In this document: in pieces, positions 14,405 to 25,612 of the stretch | How the letters are laid out: the number at the start of each line of letters is the position of its first letter | Position numbering within the stretch: position 1 is the first letter of the stretch | Source: Vigna angularis | Lineage: Eukaryota > Streptophyta > Magnoliopsida > Fabales > Fabaceae | Direction of reading: 5' to 3' | DNA length: 64,000 bases | NCBI RefSeq assembly: GCF_016808095.1 | Contig: NC_068980.1 | Coordinates: forward strand, 14,387,388 to 14,451,387 | The notes under the pieces: model-generated | Databases searched by the model: none | Told to the model about the DNA's origin: nothing | What the model saw: only the letters and a program-made list of their open reading frames with translations | Program-made: the position numbers and the translations under genes

Positions 14405-14843
14405 TGTTTCGGTTGAATTTGTCCGAGGGTCGGTCGGCCTTCCTTGCTCTGCTCTCTTTTGATCTTCAATCTCTCTGAGAATGCAATCCACCTTGATGAG
14501 TTGTTGACCTGCAGAAGACACACTTTGACGCTCAAAGTCAGATATGTTTCATAAAGAGATCTATATTTTATTGTAATAGATTAAGCTTCCTGGACATCAA
14601 TTATATATTATATATTTATAGGACTTGTGACAACCAAGTCCATTGATTAATCATTAGTGCAATATATTTTTAGACAATACAACCTGCCAATCACTTAAAT
14701 AACGTATATTCGCATTCAATATGGTCATTAAATGTATTAATTGACCGTTAATGATATTTACCTTTTCTTATTAGTGTTTGACTGACAGCCGATCAGTTAC
14801 CTGTTTTGACTTCACATTCTCCTTAATCGATTGGTCACATACA
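14405..14843 (-). repeat. 5' LTR of the 12348-14843 element
   Basis: 439 bp. It matches 12348-12784 from TGTTTCGG to ATACA and is followed by the CTTAA duplication. Confidence 0.85.
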
Positions 14844-14848
14844 CTTAA

Positions 14849-17800
14849 TAGTAAGAGATTCGTTATCAAAAACTTAGTGATGGAGAGAATGCAAAAGGAG
14901 AAAAATTTTCTAAAATTAAAATTTTAGAATAAACTAAGAAATAAACCTCGATATTTTATTTACATAATTTAGTATCTACTAATTTTAAAATTTATTATTA
15001 AAACATTCTGCACCTTACATTTATTATTTATCAGAATTTTTTAACTGCTTTTCTTACGTATTTATATATAAAACTGTTTCATAAATAGTTCTTATTGTTT
15101 TTCTCTTTTGAACTTAATTAAATTTCCTTTATTAATTTCACTATATATCGCTAAAAAAACTACCAAAATGAAGTTATACAAATTAATGAAATTAATTTAT
15201 TTTTATAACAGTCTTTTATGATCAATTTTTTGAACGTTAATACAAACTTTAATAATATTTTTATTTTAATAACTATTGTAATTATGTTTTTTTATTTCTT
15301 ATTATCATAAATAAAATCACAACTTTCACTTGTAATAATAATAAATCTACTTATCAACAATTCTCTTTATCCTATTTTCTTTATTCACTTTCTGTTTTTC
15401 CTTTTTTTTTCTCTACCTTAGTATTCATTATAGTTACATCGTTCAAAACTATTCATGTTATCGATTTCTTTTTATCAATAATACATAATTAATATAATAT
15501 AAGAAACACTTAGAGTTCCAACCTTCTTACATTCCTACAAGTATACACATTACATTTACAAAACAAATATTATATTAAACATATACAATTTGAGTATGTG
15601 TATAAATGCAAAATATCAGAATCACCAAAACCATATCAAACATAAATATCATCTTAATATCCACTAAAATCTATGAAAAAAATAAAAAAAAATTATTTGA
15701 TTTTATGACGTTCAACACAATAATCCCATATCCTGAAATTGTTTATCTTCCATTTTGCAGGCACCTTGTAGAACTTGTTTTGTCTCAGCAACACCATGTT
15801 GAGGCCCCCAAAAGGACTTCGTTCGCTTACAAACGAAATCATGTTCTTCATATGTTTTCTATGTATCGCTTACAGACTACCTTCCTACTAACCTACTTCT
15901 CACTCTCTCCTACAGTTTTCAGGTTATGGGTTTTAAATAGATGATAGGATTCAGACACCCGGAAGAATAAGAAAAATTAGCCTTTAACCTTTTTCCATAG
16001 CTAGACCTTATAGTTGAGTATTAGAAAAATCTCTTGGACATCAATCCTTCAATTCCTGAAAATTTAGACTCAATTGTATTTCTAACAATTTTTTTTTAAG
16101 AATAAATTTTTTATGTTACTATGCTCCTCTTTAAGTGAAAATATTTTCAATCATGCATATTTCTTCTATATCATTGTTCATTTTAATAACACACTTGCTT
16201 AAATCAGAGCTCAATTATGTAAGGAATTAATATAACATCTAACTTAAAACTTTAAGATAATAAGTTTGAGATATATTTATTTAACTTTCTCGTTTTTATT
16301 CAATGTGAGACTTAAACTCATATTTAGATTCCAACAATTGAGTCAAAATAATATATTTGAGCAAGGATCAAAATCCCTATACATATTGTCTTACGATTTT
16401 GAGTTTGAAATGATGTTAATCTATTATATGGATTGGACTCATGTTTCATTGTTGTTAATTCTTTCTAGTAAAATATTCTCTCGATAGATTTGTCACTATG
16501 TAACACTAATTTAGTTGTAATATTTGTCTCAAACATTAAACTCATCAAATCTTCCATCATATATCTCTCTTATATTTTATTTTTTAAAATGTTTAGAATC
16601 AATTCTAATAATGATCTTTTCTGTTAGCATTCAAAAAATAGGTTGAAAATTAGCCAAATCAACTAACATAATTCGAAACTCGATTTACTAAATTAATTCG
16701 TTGAAATTAATTCATCGAACAAAACGGATATTGAACTTCGAGTTAAAAATGAATGAGTATATTAAAAGAAGGTTAAATTTAGGGCATGCATAGTTTAATT
16801 TGATCGGTTCAAGAATCAACGTAATATTCATATATACTTTATATATATTAGTATTAAATTTATGTAACTAATTTCATATTAGTAAAAGAAAATTATGCCT
16901 AAAATAATTAATAGTTTTAAATAAAGTTGAAATACCAAACTCAATCAAATCCTTTGCGAACTTAAACTAAAACAAAAATCAAAGTTAAAATTATGTTTCA
17001 AATCGAGTCCAACTAAATCAAAGTGGACTTATTTTGAATCCTTCTCCCAAAGATAATCATAAAAGGGTGAGCAACTCCATGAATTGCCCTTGGGATAGCT
17101 TCACTCGTTTCCCCATGGTGGCTTTGTGCATTGTTTTCCCAATGGTAATGAATACACTTTCTTCATCACCTTATTTGCATGCGGCAGATGCGTTCATTAA
17201 TTTATTATTGCAAGTTTCCAAACACACCTTAATCATTATTCTAATACCCAATGCAAATTGCAAAGGATAACTACGACAAAAATGGCAACGCCAGAGAATC
17301 TTTACTGGTCAAAAGTGAAACACTTGAGTTAACATCAATAATTTAAGAGCATATGATATTGTTGATATGGACGACCTAATTTATGTGATATCATTATAGT
17401 TTTCTTGTACGACTCAAACTCATACATGAGTTACAATATTCTTACACCTTACTCGTGAGTTACACTCCTTATTACTCTTTCCCAAGTAGATATATTACAA
17501 ATATCAGTGTCTATCACCTACCCTAGACATTATTAAATACACTTTTTATTCTCCCAAAATATGTAAAATTTAATTTTTAGGTTTTATGTTATTGTTGGTC
17601 CCCTAATTGGTCTAGATATTTAGCTATTTATAACAATATTTTAATGTTTGCATGTTGTTGTTGGGAAGCACTTGGGTAATGAAAGAGTTATTAGCAAAAT
17701 AATATGAAATATGTTGGCATCAATGTCAGTCAGAACTTTGTGTCTTTTTGCCATCAATGTTGTCAAGGAATCCTTTCATGTCATCTACACAGTACACTAT

Positions 17801-18284
17801 AATACTCAGATAAAAGTTGGAATCTTTTATACTCTTAGATCAACCCTAAAAGAAAAAGCTTCACTTTAAGAACTTAATCATGGATACTATAGCTTTTCTT
17901 TGTCGATGAAGGAAATCATATGATCTTTCAGTTCCAAGATCATCTCATACCAATTTTTTAAATATTCTTTAATCAATATCTTGTTTAAAACATATAAAAA
18001 TAATCAATCATAGTCCAAAGTATGGACTTACATATATTTATTTATTGATTTTAATATAGTAACGTATTTTTAACACATCTACTTCACAACATATTTGCAA
18101 AGTAACTAGGGTTTCTGAATTGTTATAACTTGAACTGCAACATAATAATGATATGTAGGTGGAAGATTTCATAGTCAAAACCCAAAGCCAAAGAAAGGTT
18201 AGGTTTCCCCATAAAAGTCATTGAGATGCAACACGAGGCAGGAACAAAGCCCCAATTATTTTATTTATTTATTTATAATATACG
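14849..18284. other. AT-rich intergenic DNA, no gene supported
   Basis: Contains the small LTR-like repeat at 16230-16332. ORFs at 15606-15944, 16266-16487 and 17034-17270 lack recognisable domains, splice context or codon signal, so none is called. Confidence 0.45.
16230..16332. repeat. Small LTR-like dispersed repeat, copy 2
   Basis: Shares the ordered words described for 4880-4982, ending 'gattccaaca'. Diverged. Confidence 0.33.
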
Positions 18285-18740
18285 GTGCAAGTAATCGAGA
18301 AAAATAAAAAGAAGGAACAGTGTGCGAGTGCGAGATTAACCTGTCACGTGCACACGTGCCATGCCAGAGTCGGTGCATCGTTTCTCATAAATAACAAGGA
18401 ACAGCACAAATTACGGGGTTGCTCCACCTATTTCTCTCACGCGCTTTTTTCTTACGCGCCGCTGATCAAGCCACACGGACACACCCTGAACGGTATCTGA
18501 AACTTGAAGTCGGTCACACGGGGTGTTGTTAACACGCGCCTTGCTTAGTGCGTGGATTGAGAAATTGATGCATCAGTCTAAATCCTCGGTGTCTCTCTCC
18601 TCCGTATTGGACGGCTCAGGCTTCGGTCTGGTCCCCACGACCGTAATTTTGGTGGGACCTGCTTTAGAAATGCTTAAATTAAACCCCTTCTTAATAAACC
18701 CTAACCCTAATTATTATGACCCAAGAGAAACAATTCACTG
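18285..18740 (+). promoter_or_regulatory. GC-richer island with paired G-box cores, function unknown
   Basis: CACGTG at about 18345 and ACACGTGCC at about 18354 form two adjacent ACGT cores. Further CACGCGC, ACGCGCC and ACACGCGCC words follow (18437-18540). The island contrasts with its AT-rich flanks and ends in 'aaccctaaccctaa', a short telomere-like motif common in plant promoters. No transcript start or downstream gene can be assigned, and it could equally be a transposon remnant. Confidence 0.25.
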
Positions 18741-19516
18741 AATTCACGTTATTAAGTGTACCAGTGGAAAGTCCATATTTTTTTAAAGAAAAATACACTG
18801 AATATAATTTAAATTTTTGTATACGATTATTATTACAATAAAAATAATCAGGAAATTGTTTTGTATTTTTTATTTTTTATTCTTTAAAAATGGTTAAATC
18901 ATTAAAAAATAATCATTATTATCTATATTAATAAATAATTTTTTTGTATTTTAATTTTAATTATTTATTTTAATTCTTTAAAAATATTTAAATTATTAAA
19001 AAATGACCATTATTATTTATATTAATAAATAAAAACTATTATATCTTCACAGTTTATATATCTCTTTATTTATTGTCAAAGGTAATTACAAAAGTATACT
19101 AATTGTCAATGGTAAAATAGTCAAAAAAAATATGTTTACATTAAAAATGTAATTACAAAATTGTCAAAACTAATTAATTTGACAGTTAGAGTTTGACCTT
19201 CTCAAGCAAAGCAAACTCGTAAGAAAGGAAATTTAATTATTAGTACACGCACGAATCAATTGTATAACATTATTTAAACTCAGTCGATAATTTCAATAAT
19301 AATTAAATAATTTTTATTAAATAATGTTATGATTACATTAAATAAATTTTTTATTATATTTATATAGATTTTACTTTACTCGAATGGAGTTATTTGCTTT
19401 TCAAAAAACTCATGATCTCATTAATAAAATATAAGAGATATTATTATTTTTATTTAAAAACACACACGCACATAATAATTTTAACCATTATATTTTTATT
19501 AATTAAATCTCTAAAA

Positions 19517-19574
<58 letters not shown>

Positions 19575-20499
19575 GTATTTATTATTAATACATATATTAA
19601 TTCAGCATTGTGTACTTTTTATTGTTAAATTACGATTGATTTTATGCTATTTTAATAAGCTGGAATTTTAATTACGCCACTTATATGTGTGCTTATAAAA
19701 TATTAAACCTGCCTTATTATTATAAGTTGTGAGTAAAGTATGATCAGTCATAATTTATATTATAGTTTGCTTCAATCGATCAGCCTCTGCTATGTTCAGT
19801 CTTTTGTTTGTTTAATAGTGTTGGTTGAGATTTACATTTTGAAAGAAAACAAATTGTTCTTTGACAATATACATAGTTTGTAAAATAAATAAATAAAAAA
19901 TAAATAAATGTGCATGCAGTCTTAGTTTGGAGATTGTGATGTGAGCAATGTTAGAAGAAGCCAAAGTCTAAGATATAATAATTATGAAGTAAATCTTTTG
20001 AGATTTTGATTTATATCTTGTCTTTAAGTTAGGTTGCGTATGGGACAAAATCAGCAACTCATATGCATATGCCTTAGCTCACTCACAACATCAATTTCCC
20101 TAATTTTTTCCTTTTCTGTCTTCCAATTCAATCACAATTGTTGAATTCTGCTGTCGACTCAAATAGGGGTATTATGAATTCGGTTTCTCCAAACTTTCTA
20201 TTTCAAAATAAACAAAAGGCAAACTAGTATTTTTATAATTTATGTTTAAATATTGAAAATATCACTAGTATTTTTATATTGATTGAATACAATTTTTTAA
20301 ACCGATTTTGAAATTAGTATAGAAATAAGAATATAAAAAGTATTAAACTTTTTAAACTAGTTATGAAATTGGTTTAAAAAGTTTATTTTCTATGCTGATA
20401 TAGAAACTGGTTTAAAAATTTTCTTGAAAAATAAAATTTTATATATATGTCCAGATTTTTTAAACTGGTTAAGATTTTAATTGGTTTAAAAAGAGCACA

Positions 20500-20543
<44 letters not shown>

Positions 20544-20716
20544 CTAAGACTTTTTAAAACGATTGAGATTTTAACTTATCTAAAAAAATCCACTTTATAT
20601 ATATCTATTAGTAAATAAATCAGTATAAAAACTCACATTTTTTTTTAAATGACAAGTTTGTAAGTATTTTCTACCACATATAAACTTTCATACAATACAG
20701 TCCTCCTGAACAACCA
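18741..20716. other. AT-rich intergenic DNA with microsatellites
   Basis: Holds (AT)n(AC)n at 19520-19575 and (AT)n at 20504-20542. The text 'ttttaaaccgattttgaaattagtatagaa' recurs in variants between 20290 and 20560. No gene. Confidence 0.5.
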
Positions 20717-21385
20717 AATTATGTATATGGGTGGGCAAAATGAAATGCACACTTAAATATTGTACTAAATAAAAACTAGTTAGCTTGAATTGAACTGAAG
20801 TGAAAATTAGTTCGACAAACTGAATTGAATTATTTTTTATTCTATCGAACTACACTACATTAAACAACACTAAACTGAACTACTATGTACTTTAACCTAT
20901 TTTCGAACTTCACTAATTTTGAACCAAATTGTAATATTTTTGAACCGAATTATACTAATTTTCAACCGAACTACAATACTTTTGAATTAAAAAACTAAAA
21001 GAGACAGTATTTATCCACTTTATTCATAATATAGGTTCCTCATAAACAAAAAAAAAGACATAGAACTAAGTAGATAGAAAATATTTGTTTATACTCAAGA
21101 ACATAGGTTCTCCCAAAACAAATTTCTTAATAATTCTATAACAATTTATTTTCTTGTAAAGCTCTGTTAATAAAAATTAAGAAAATGATTTTTTTCTTTT
21201 TATACATTAAAGTTTAGAACCAAAAAATAGTTCGTATGAACTGAACTAAACTACTTTTTGTTCTAACAAACTAAACTGAATTATCATTTAAAAACTTTGA
21301 AAAAAATTAATTAAGAAGATGAGAAATATTTTTCTTCACTCAAAAAAATAAGTTCTTCCATAAACAACAAAATTAAAAAGTTGAG

Positions 21386-21940
21386 ATGAGTCGAGTCAGA
21401 CTAAAGGTTAAGACGGGCCAAGTCGGGCAAAATGTCGAAAGAGGTCAAGGTCAAAATTCGGTCGAATTCGACCGAGATGGGCACATTCAAAACTCAGTCG
21501 AGTCAGGTCAGCCTAAAATTAACCGAGTTAGGCCAAGAAGGCCACAGACGGAACTCAGTCAAGTTGATCTCGACCGAAATTTGACCGAGCTAACCTTGGT
21601 AAAAAATCAGACAAATTCAGTTGGAACGACCATGGCCGAAACTCACTCGATTCAGTCTTTATCTAAAATCAATCGAATTTGGCCGAGTTCGCCCTAGCCG
21701 AAAATCGACCAAATTCGGCTGGTGGCGGCCATGACCAAAATTTGGTCGAGTTGATCTTGATTGAAATTTTCCAAATTCGATCGAGTCAACCCCAACCAAA
21801 AATTGGCCGAATTTTGCCGAGTCGAGTACGACCAAAACTCGATCGAATTAGTCTCAACCTAAATTTGACTAAGTCAGCCCTTGCCAAAAATCGGCCGAAT
21901 TTGACTAGTCAACTTGGCTAAAAATCGACCGAATTCAGAT
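21386..21940. repeat. Degenerate array rich in CGAATT and GGCCGA
   Basis: Irregularly repeated short units: (A/G)CCGAATTC, CCGAGTT, GACCAAAAT, CGAAATTTG. Spacing is roughly 20-50 bp and no clean period can be read. Open frames across it are compositional. Confidence 0.65.
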
Positions 21941-22055
21941 ACTTTCAAAGTTTGGTCTAATCGGCAGTAGCCAAACTAAACTACAACTTTAGATACTTTC
22001 AAACAAGTAAAAAGTATAAAAAAAATTTGTTTTAAGTTAATGAATAGTTAACTGA

Positions 22056-23499
22056 AGGTTTAATAGCCAATTTTGTTCCCAGTTTCGTTGATAAATCTCA
22101 ATTTAGTCCATCGTTTTAAAAGTGTTTGAAATAGGTTCTTACTTTCAAAATTTTGATTCAAATTAGTCCCTTCCGTTAAATATAACCAAACGGCGTTAAT
22201 GGATTGATGATCTGGCACAATGCAGTGGTGACGTGTCGTTTTTAAATTGTAAGCATGATGACGTGTTACGAAGTTAGAGTTGAGCTGGATATTAAAGATT
22301 GGGTATTTGAAATTGGGGAAAATTTGATTTTAGGGCATTTTCATTTCTGTGAGATTAGGGCATAGTTCTTCACCTACATTGCATAGAGTTGTTCACCTCC
22401 ACTGCGAACACGGTACAATTGCTCTTCTTGTTTATCTTCTTTCGTTTCTGTTGTTGTTTTGGGTTTCGATTTGAGTGCTTTCTGTTGGCAGTAGTGTGGT
22501 GGTTCGTGGTTGGCGAAGAGGTGTTCCCTCTTTCGGAGTTGCTTGAGGAAGTGTTTAACGACCCGAGACGAAACCAGCGAACACGCCACCACTGATTGTG
22601 CCTCTGCCATCGCGAAAGCGAGGACCACCGTGACGTAGCGCCGTCGTGACGCAACGTGACTCCTTTCTCGAGCAACCCAATAGGTGTGAAGCACCAGATC
22701 TCGTAGACGCATCTGAGCCACTGTCATTCACGAGCGAAGTTGTTTCTGCGTTGGCAACGAAAGACGTTGCCAATCAAAGAAGGAGTCGCGTCTTCACCAG
22801 AGGAAACTATCGCAACTCTAACAACTATTGTTGCACGAGAACCCCATCGTAGACGCGACCTAGTTCTCCTCCGTGACAAAAAACGTGAATGGAGAAGAAG
22901 AAAACCATCGAACCAGAAATCAGAATGCAAAGGCCATAAGCATGGTGAATAACATCGAAGAAGATGAAGTGAGTTTCGCAAAACAGAGGTGCGACGCACC
23001 AGAAGGCCAAGAATCATTCCCAATTTTAGGGTTCATAAGCTTAGGGTTTCAAATTGGCAATTTTCCCTTTCTGGTTTTAATTAAGGTTCTTAATTTAAGG
23101 TTTTTTGAATAATTAAAATTGCATAAACATAAATGGATTCTTAATAAAAAAAAATCCAGATTTCCTTAATTAAAACCAATGAAAGAGCATTTATGAAACA
23201 TTTATGAAATTGATTACATAAGCGGTATAAAAAAAAGGTAACATTTATTAGGATTAAAAAAACCCTACAATTCATAACCTAATATCCCACAAATCAAAAT
23301 GTCCTAAATCAAAAACGACATGTCACCACTGCATTGTGCCAGATAATCACTTCATTAACGTCGTTTGGTTATATTTAACAGAAGGGACTAATTTAATTCA
23401 AAATTTTGAAAGTGATGACCTATTTCAAACACTTTTAAAACAAGGGACTAAATTGAGATTTGTCAACAAAATTGGGGACAAAATTGGCTATTAAACCTT
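22056..23499. mobile_element. Long-TIR element (about 1.44 kb) nested in the hAT-like element
   Basis: The left arm (22056 to about 22245, starting AAGGTTTAATAGCCAATTTT) is the reverse complement of about 23311-23499. The arms are about 190 bp with scattered differences. TTAACTG occurs at 22049-22055 and overlaps the right terminus at 23498-23504. The GC-richer interior (22380-23110) is gene-like but has no recognised domain. Architecture resembles Mutator-type non-autonomous elements that carry host fragments, as at 5778-7253. Confidence 0.72.
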
Positions 23500-23662
23500 A
23501 ACTGGACTATAACTTTAGAGGTTCAGTTTTCTAAAATTGAACTATAAAATAGAACATTTTAGTTTTTATTATAAATAGTTCAATATTTTTAGTTCAATAT
23601 AGTGCAGTTAATTAATAATTCAATGCAGTTCAGTTAATTTTGTGCACCCCTAATTATGTATA

Positions 23663-24740
23663 ATAATCCAAAACAACCAACCAAGATATATATATTCATT
23701 AAATGTGGTAATAATTAAATAAAAAATAATACAATTTTAACCTCATAAAATCACCTAACATAATCTATTATAAACACTTAAAATAAACGAAGCCCACTGC
23801 TCACGAAATTCCTTTCAGACCTCTTTCTCCAATGGAAATGTGTCACCGAAAATCTATACAATGAATAGTTTGAGTCAACTTATAATGATAAATACTAAAG
23901 ATGTTAATTATAAATTGTACATATTACCAAATCCCATGAGTTAACAACGTTTGCAGATATGATCTTTTGCATGCTTCTTATCACATAAAGCTTCATTGGA
24001 ATTGAGTTTCATGAATCACATCATGATAAAACTTTTTACAACATATCAATGTTTCATTCAAACATTCACATCAAGGTGTACTAATTCTAATTCCTTAAGA
24101 ACAAGTTCTAAATATATATGCTAAATTACTAATTCCTTGGTTCATTCAACATACAATTTGCAGTAGATTAAGATGTATAGAAATGACCAAGAAGAATTAA
24201 TACCATCTCTAGAACCAATTCTCTTAGGTACTATATCTATGTCCATGTTCAAAGTTACCTTCCAGTAATCAGAGACATTCAAATTGCATTATATTTTCAT
24301 ACAATGACATTAAACTTAAGACAAAGCATATGAACGAACAAAGATTTTATTGCACAAGAAATTTACACCAAAATAAGTTCACTACATCCAAGTTTGATGA
24401 AAATTGGTGGAAGAACAACGTCTTGATGCCTTGAAGTAGCCTTTGACAATTTCCATGAGTTTCCTCCTGTTTCCACAACCAAAATTGCCACTATTTCTTT
24501 ATTTCTCAACTAAATAATCACTCCCAAAATTAAAAAATTCGTGCAGCGAACAAATATGCATTCGCTAGGCGAGAACTAAACTGCTTCACTGTTAATTGAT
24601 CTCACTTGCTGAGCGAGCTACTATACTCGCTGAGCGAATGTCCTTCTTCTTTATTGAGCGGATTAGTTGTGGTTGAGCGAGAAGATTCTGACAGCAAACT
24701 CTCATTCTCAATGATTCTTTATTTTCATTGTTGAGAGGGG
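23663..24740. other. Intergenic DNA with a short LTR-derived motif
   Basis: Mostly AT-rich. At 24540-24680, repeated GCTGAGCGA/GCTAGGCGAG words recall the LTRs at 200-560 and 33300-33760, and may be another decayed fragment of that family. Confidence 0.35.
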
Positions 24741-25612
24741 GAGCTCTCTCAAGTTTAGTAAAATGTGTTTTTGATGATGAACTTGTTAAATGTTCTTTCT
24801 TAGGTTATTAGATTGTTATATTAGGATTAAATTCAGTTAAGATAAAATATTGGTTGAATAGAATAACAAAACTGCATAAATCTGGTGTGGTGCTACTAAC
24901 TTAATCGATTAAGTTAGTTCAAAATCAACTAAAGTGAGTCAAGGGCACACCAGGATTGTGCTGTCTATTTTAATCGATTAATATATTAACATAATCGATT
25001 AAAATAGAGAATTGAGCCTAATGGATTAAGGAATTAACCTAATCGTTTAATTGTATCAGTTTTGCATCTTTTGCTATATATATTTGTGTAATTCTATTTG
25101 AAGTCACGAGAAACATTCTCAGAGTTATCATTTGTGAAACAAAAACACTTTGTGAGAATTCTTGGAGGAGCCAACATAAATTGTGAAGATTCAAAGGTTC
25201 AAGCTTTCAAGAGTGATAGGAAAGATCAAGGAAGTGTCTAGATCCTGAATTCTTTGTAAGATCAGCACAAGGAGTGTACCAGGTTTTGTTTTTCTGTAAT
25301 TCTTTGTGAATTGTGATTACCTTTGTTGTGTAGGCAAGGTTCCTAGAGTGAGTATGTGGAGCCTCACTCTTAGGAGTGTGTTCTTGGTTCCTAGAGTGAG
25401 TGTGGGTAGCCTTACCCTTAAGAGTTTATTCTTGTTGTGATTTGAGATTTGGAGTGCATAGGTGAATCTTGTATTATGCAAATCTTAACATCTTTATTAG
25501 TGGATTTCCTTTCAACTAAGGTTGTTGGAAGAAGACTAGATGTAGACTCTTGAAGAGTCAAACTAGTATAAATCTTGTGTTGATTTTTTTCATTGTTCTG
25601 GCTTATTAATCT
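24741..25612 (+). repeat. Probable copia LTR, Sirevirus/Maximus-like
   Basis: Preceded by the polypurine tract GAGAGGGGGAG (24733-24743). The likely start is TGTTTTTGATGATGAAC near 24763. It carries several palindromes around TAATCGATTA (24901-25060), a TATA-like 'gctatatatatttgtg' near 25072, and a tandem pair 'ggttcctagagtgagtatgt/ggttcctagagtgagtgtgg' (25339 and 25386). No pol precedes it, so only the 3' end or a truncated copy remains. The right edge is uncertain. Confidence 0.45.

Larger units (their letters stand above)
12348..14843 (-). mobile_element. Complete non-autonomous Tat-like LTR retrotransposon filled by tandem arrays
   Basis: Two direct repeats (12348-12784 and 14405-14843) begin TGTTTCGGTTGAATTTGTCC and end ATACA, and are flanked by identical 5-bp duplications CTTAA (12343-12347 and 14844-14848). 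Next to the right LTR, on the minus strand, lies a primer-site-like TTTTGGCGCCCACCGTGGGG. Next to the left LTR lies purine-rich GGGCTTGAGGGG, a polypurine tract. The element therefore reads right to left. Its 1.62-kb interior has no gag or pol, only two tandem arrays. The primer-site type and array content suggest the Tat/Ogre group of Ty3/gypsy; that lineage call is inference. Confidence 0.85.
20728..23651. mobile_element. hAT-like TIR element (2.9 kb) carrying a nested element
   Basis: The left end TGGGTGGGCAAAATG and the reverse complement of the right end, AGGGGTGCACAAAATT, form short imperfect inverted repeats resembling hAT ends. The 11-mer AATTATGTATA is present at 20717-20727 and exactly again at 23652-23662. 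A hAT duplication is normally 8 bp, so three matching bases may be chance, or the superfamily may differ. Subterminal regions repeat TGAACTGAA and TTCAGTTCA words. The interior holds a degenerate GC-rich array and a second long-TIR element. No transposase was recognised. Confidence 0.7.

Noticed and set aside
15606..17270. Scattered 60-110-codon ORFs
   Set aside because: AT-rich chance frames without domains, codon signal or gene context.
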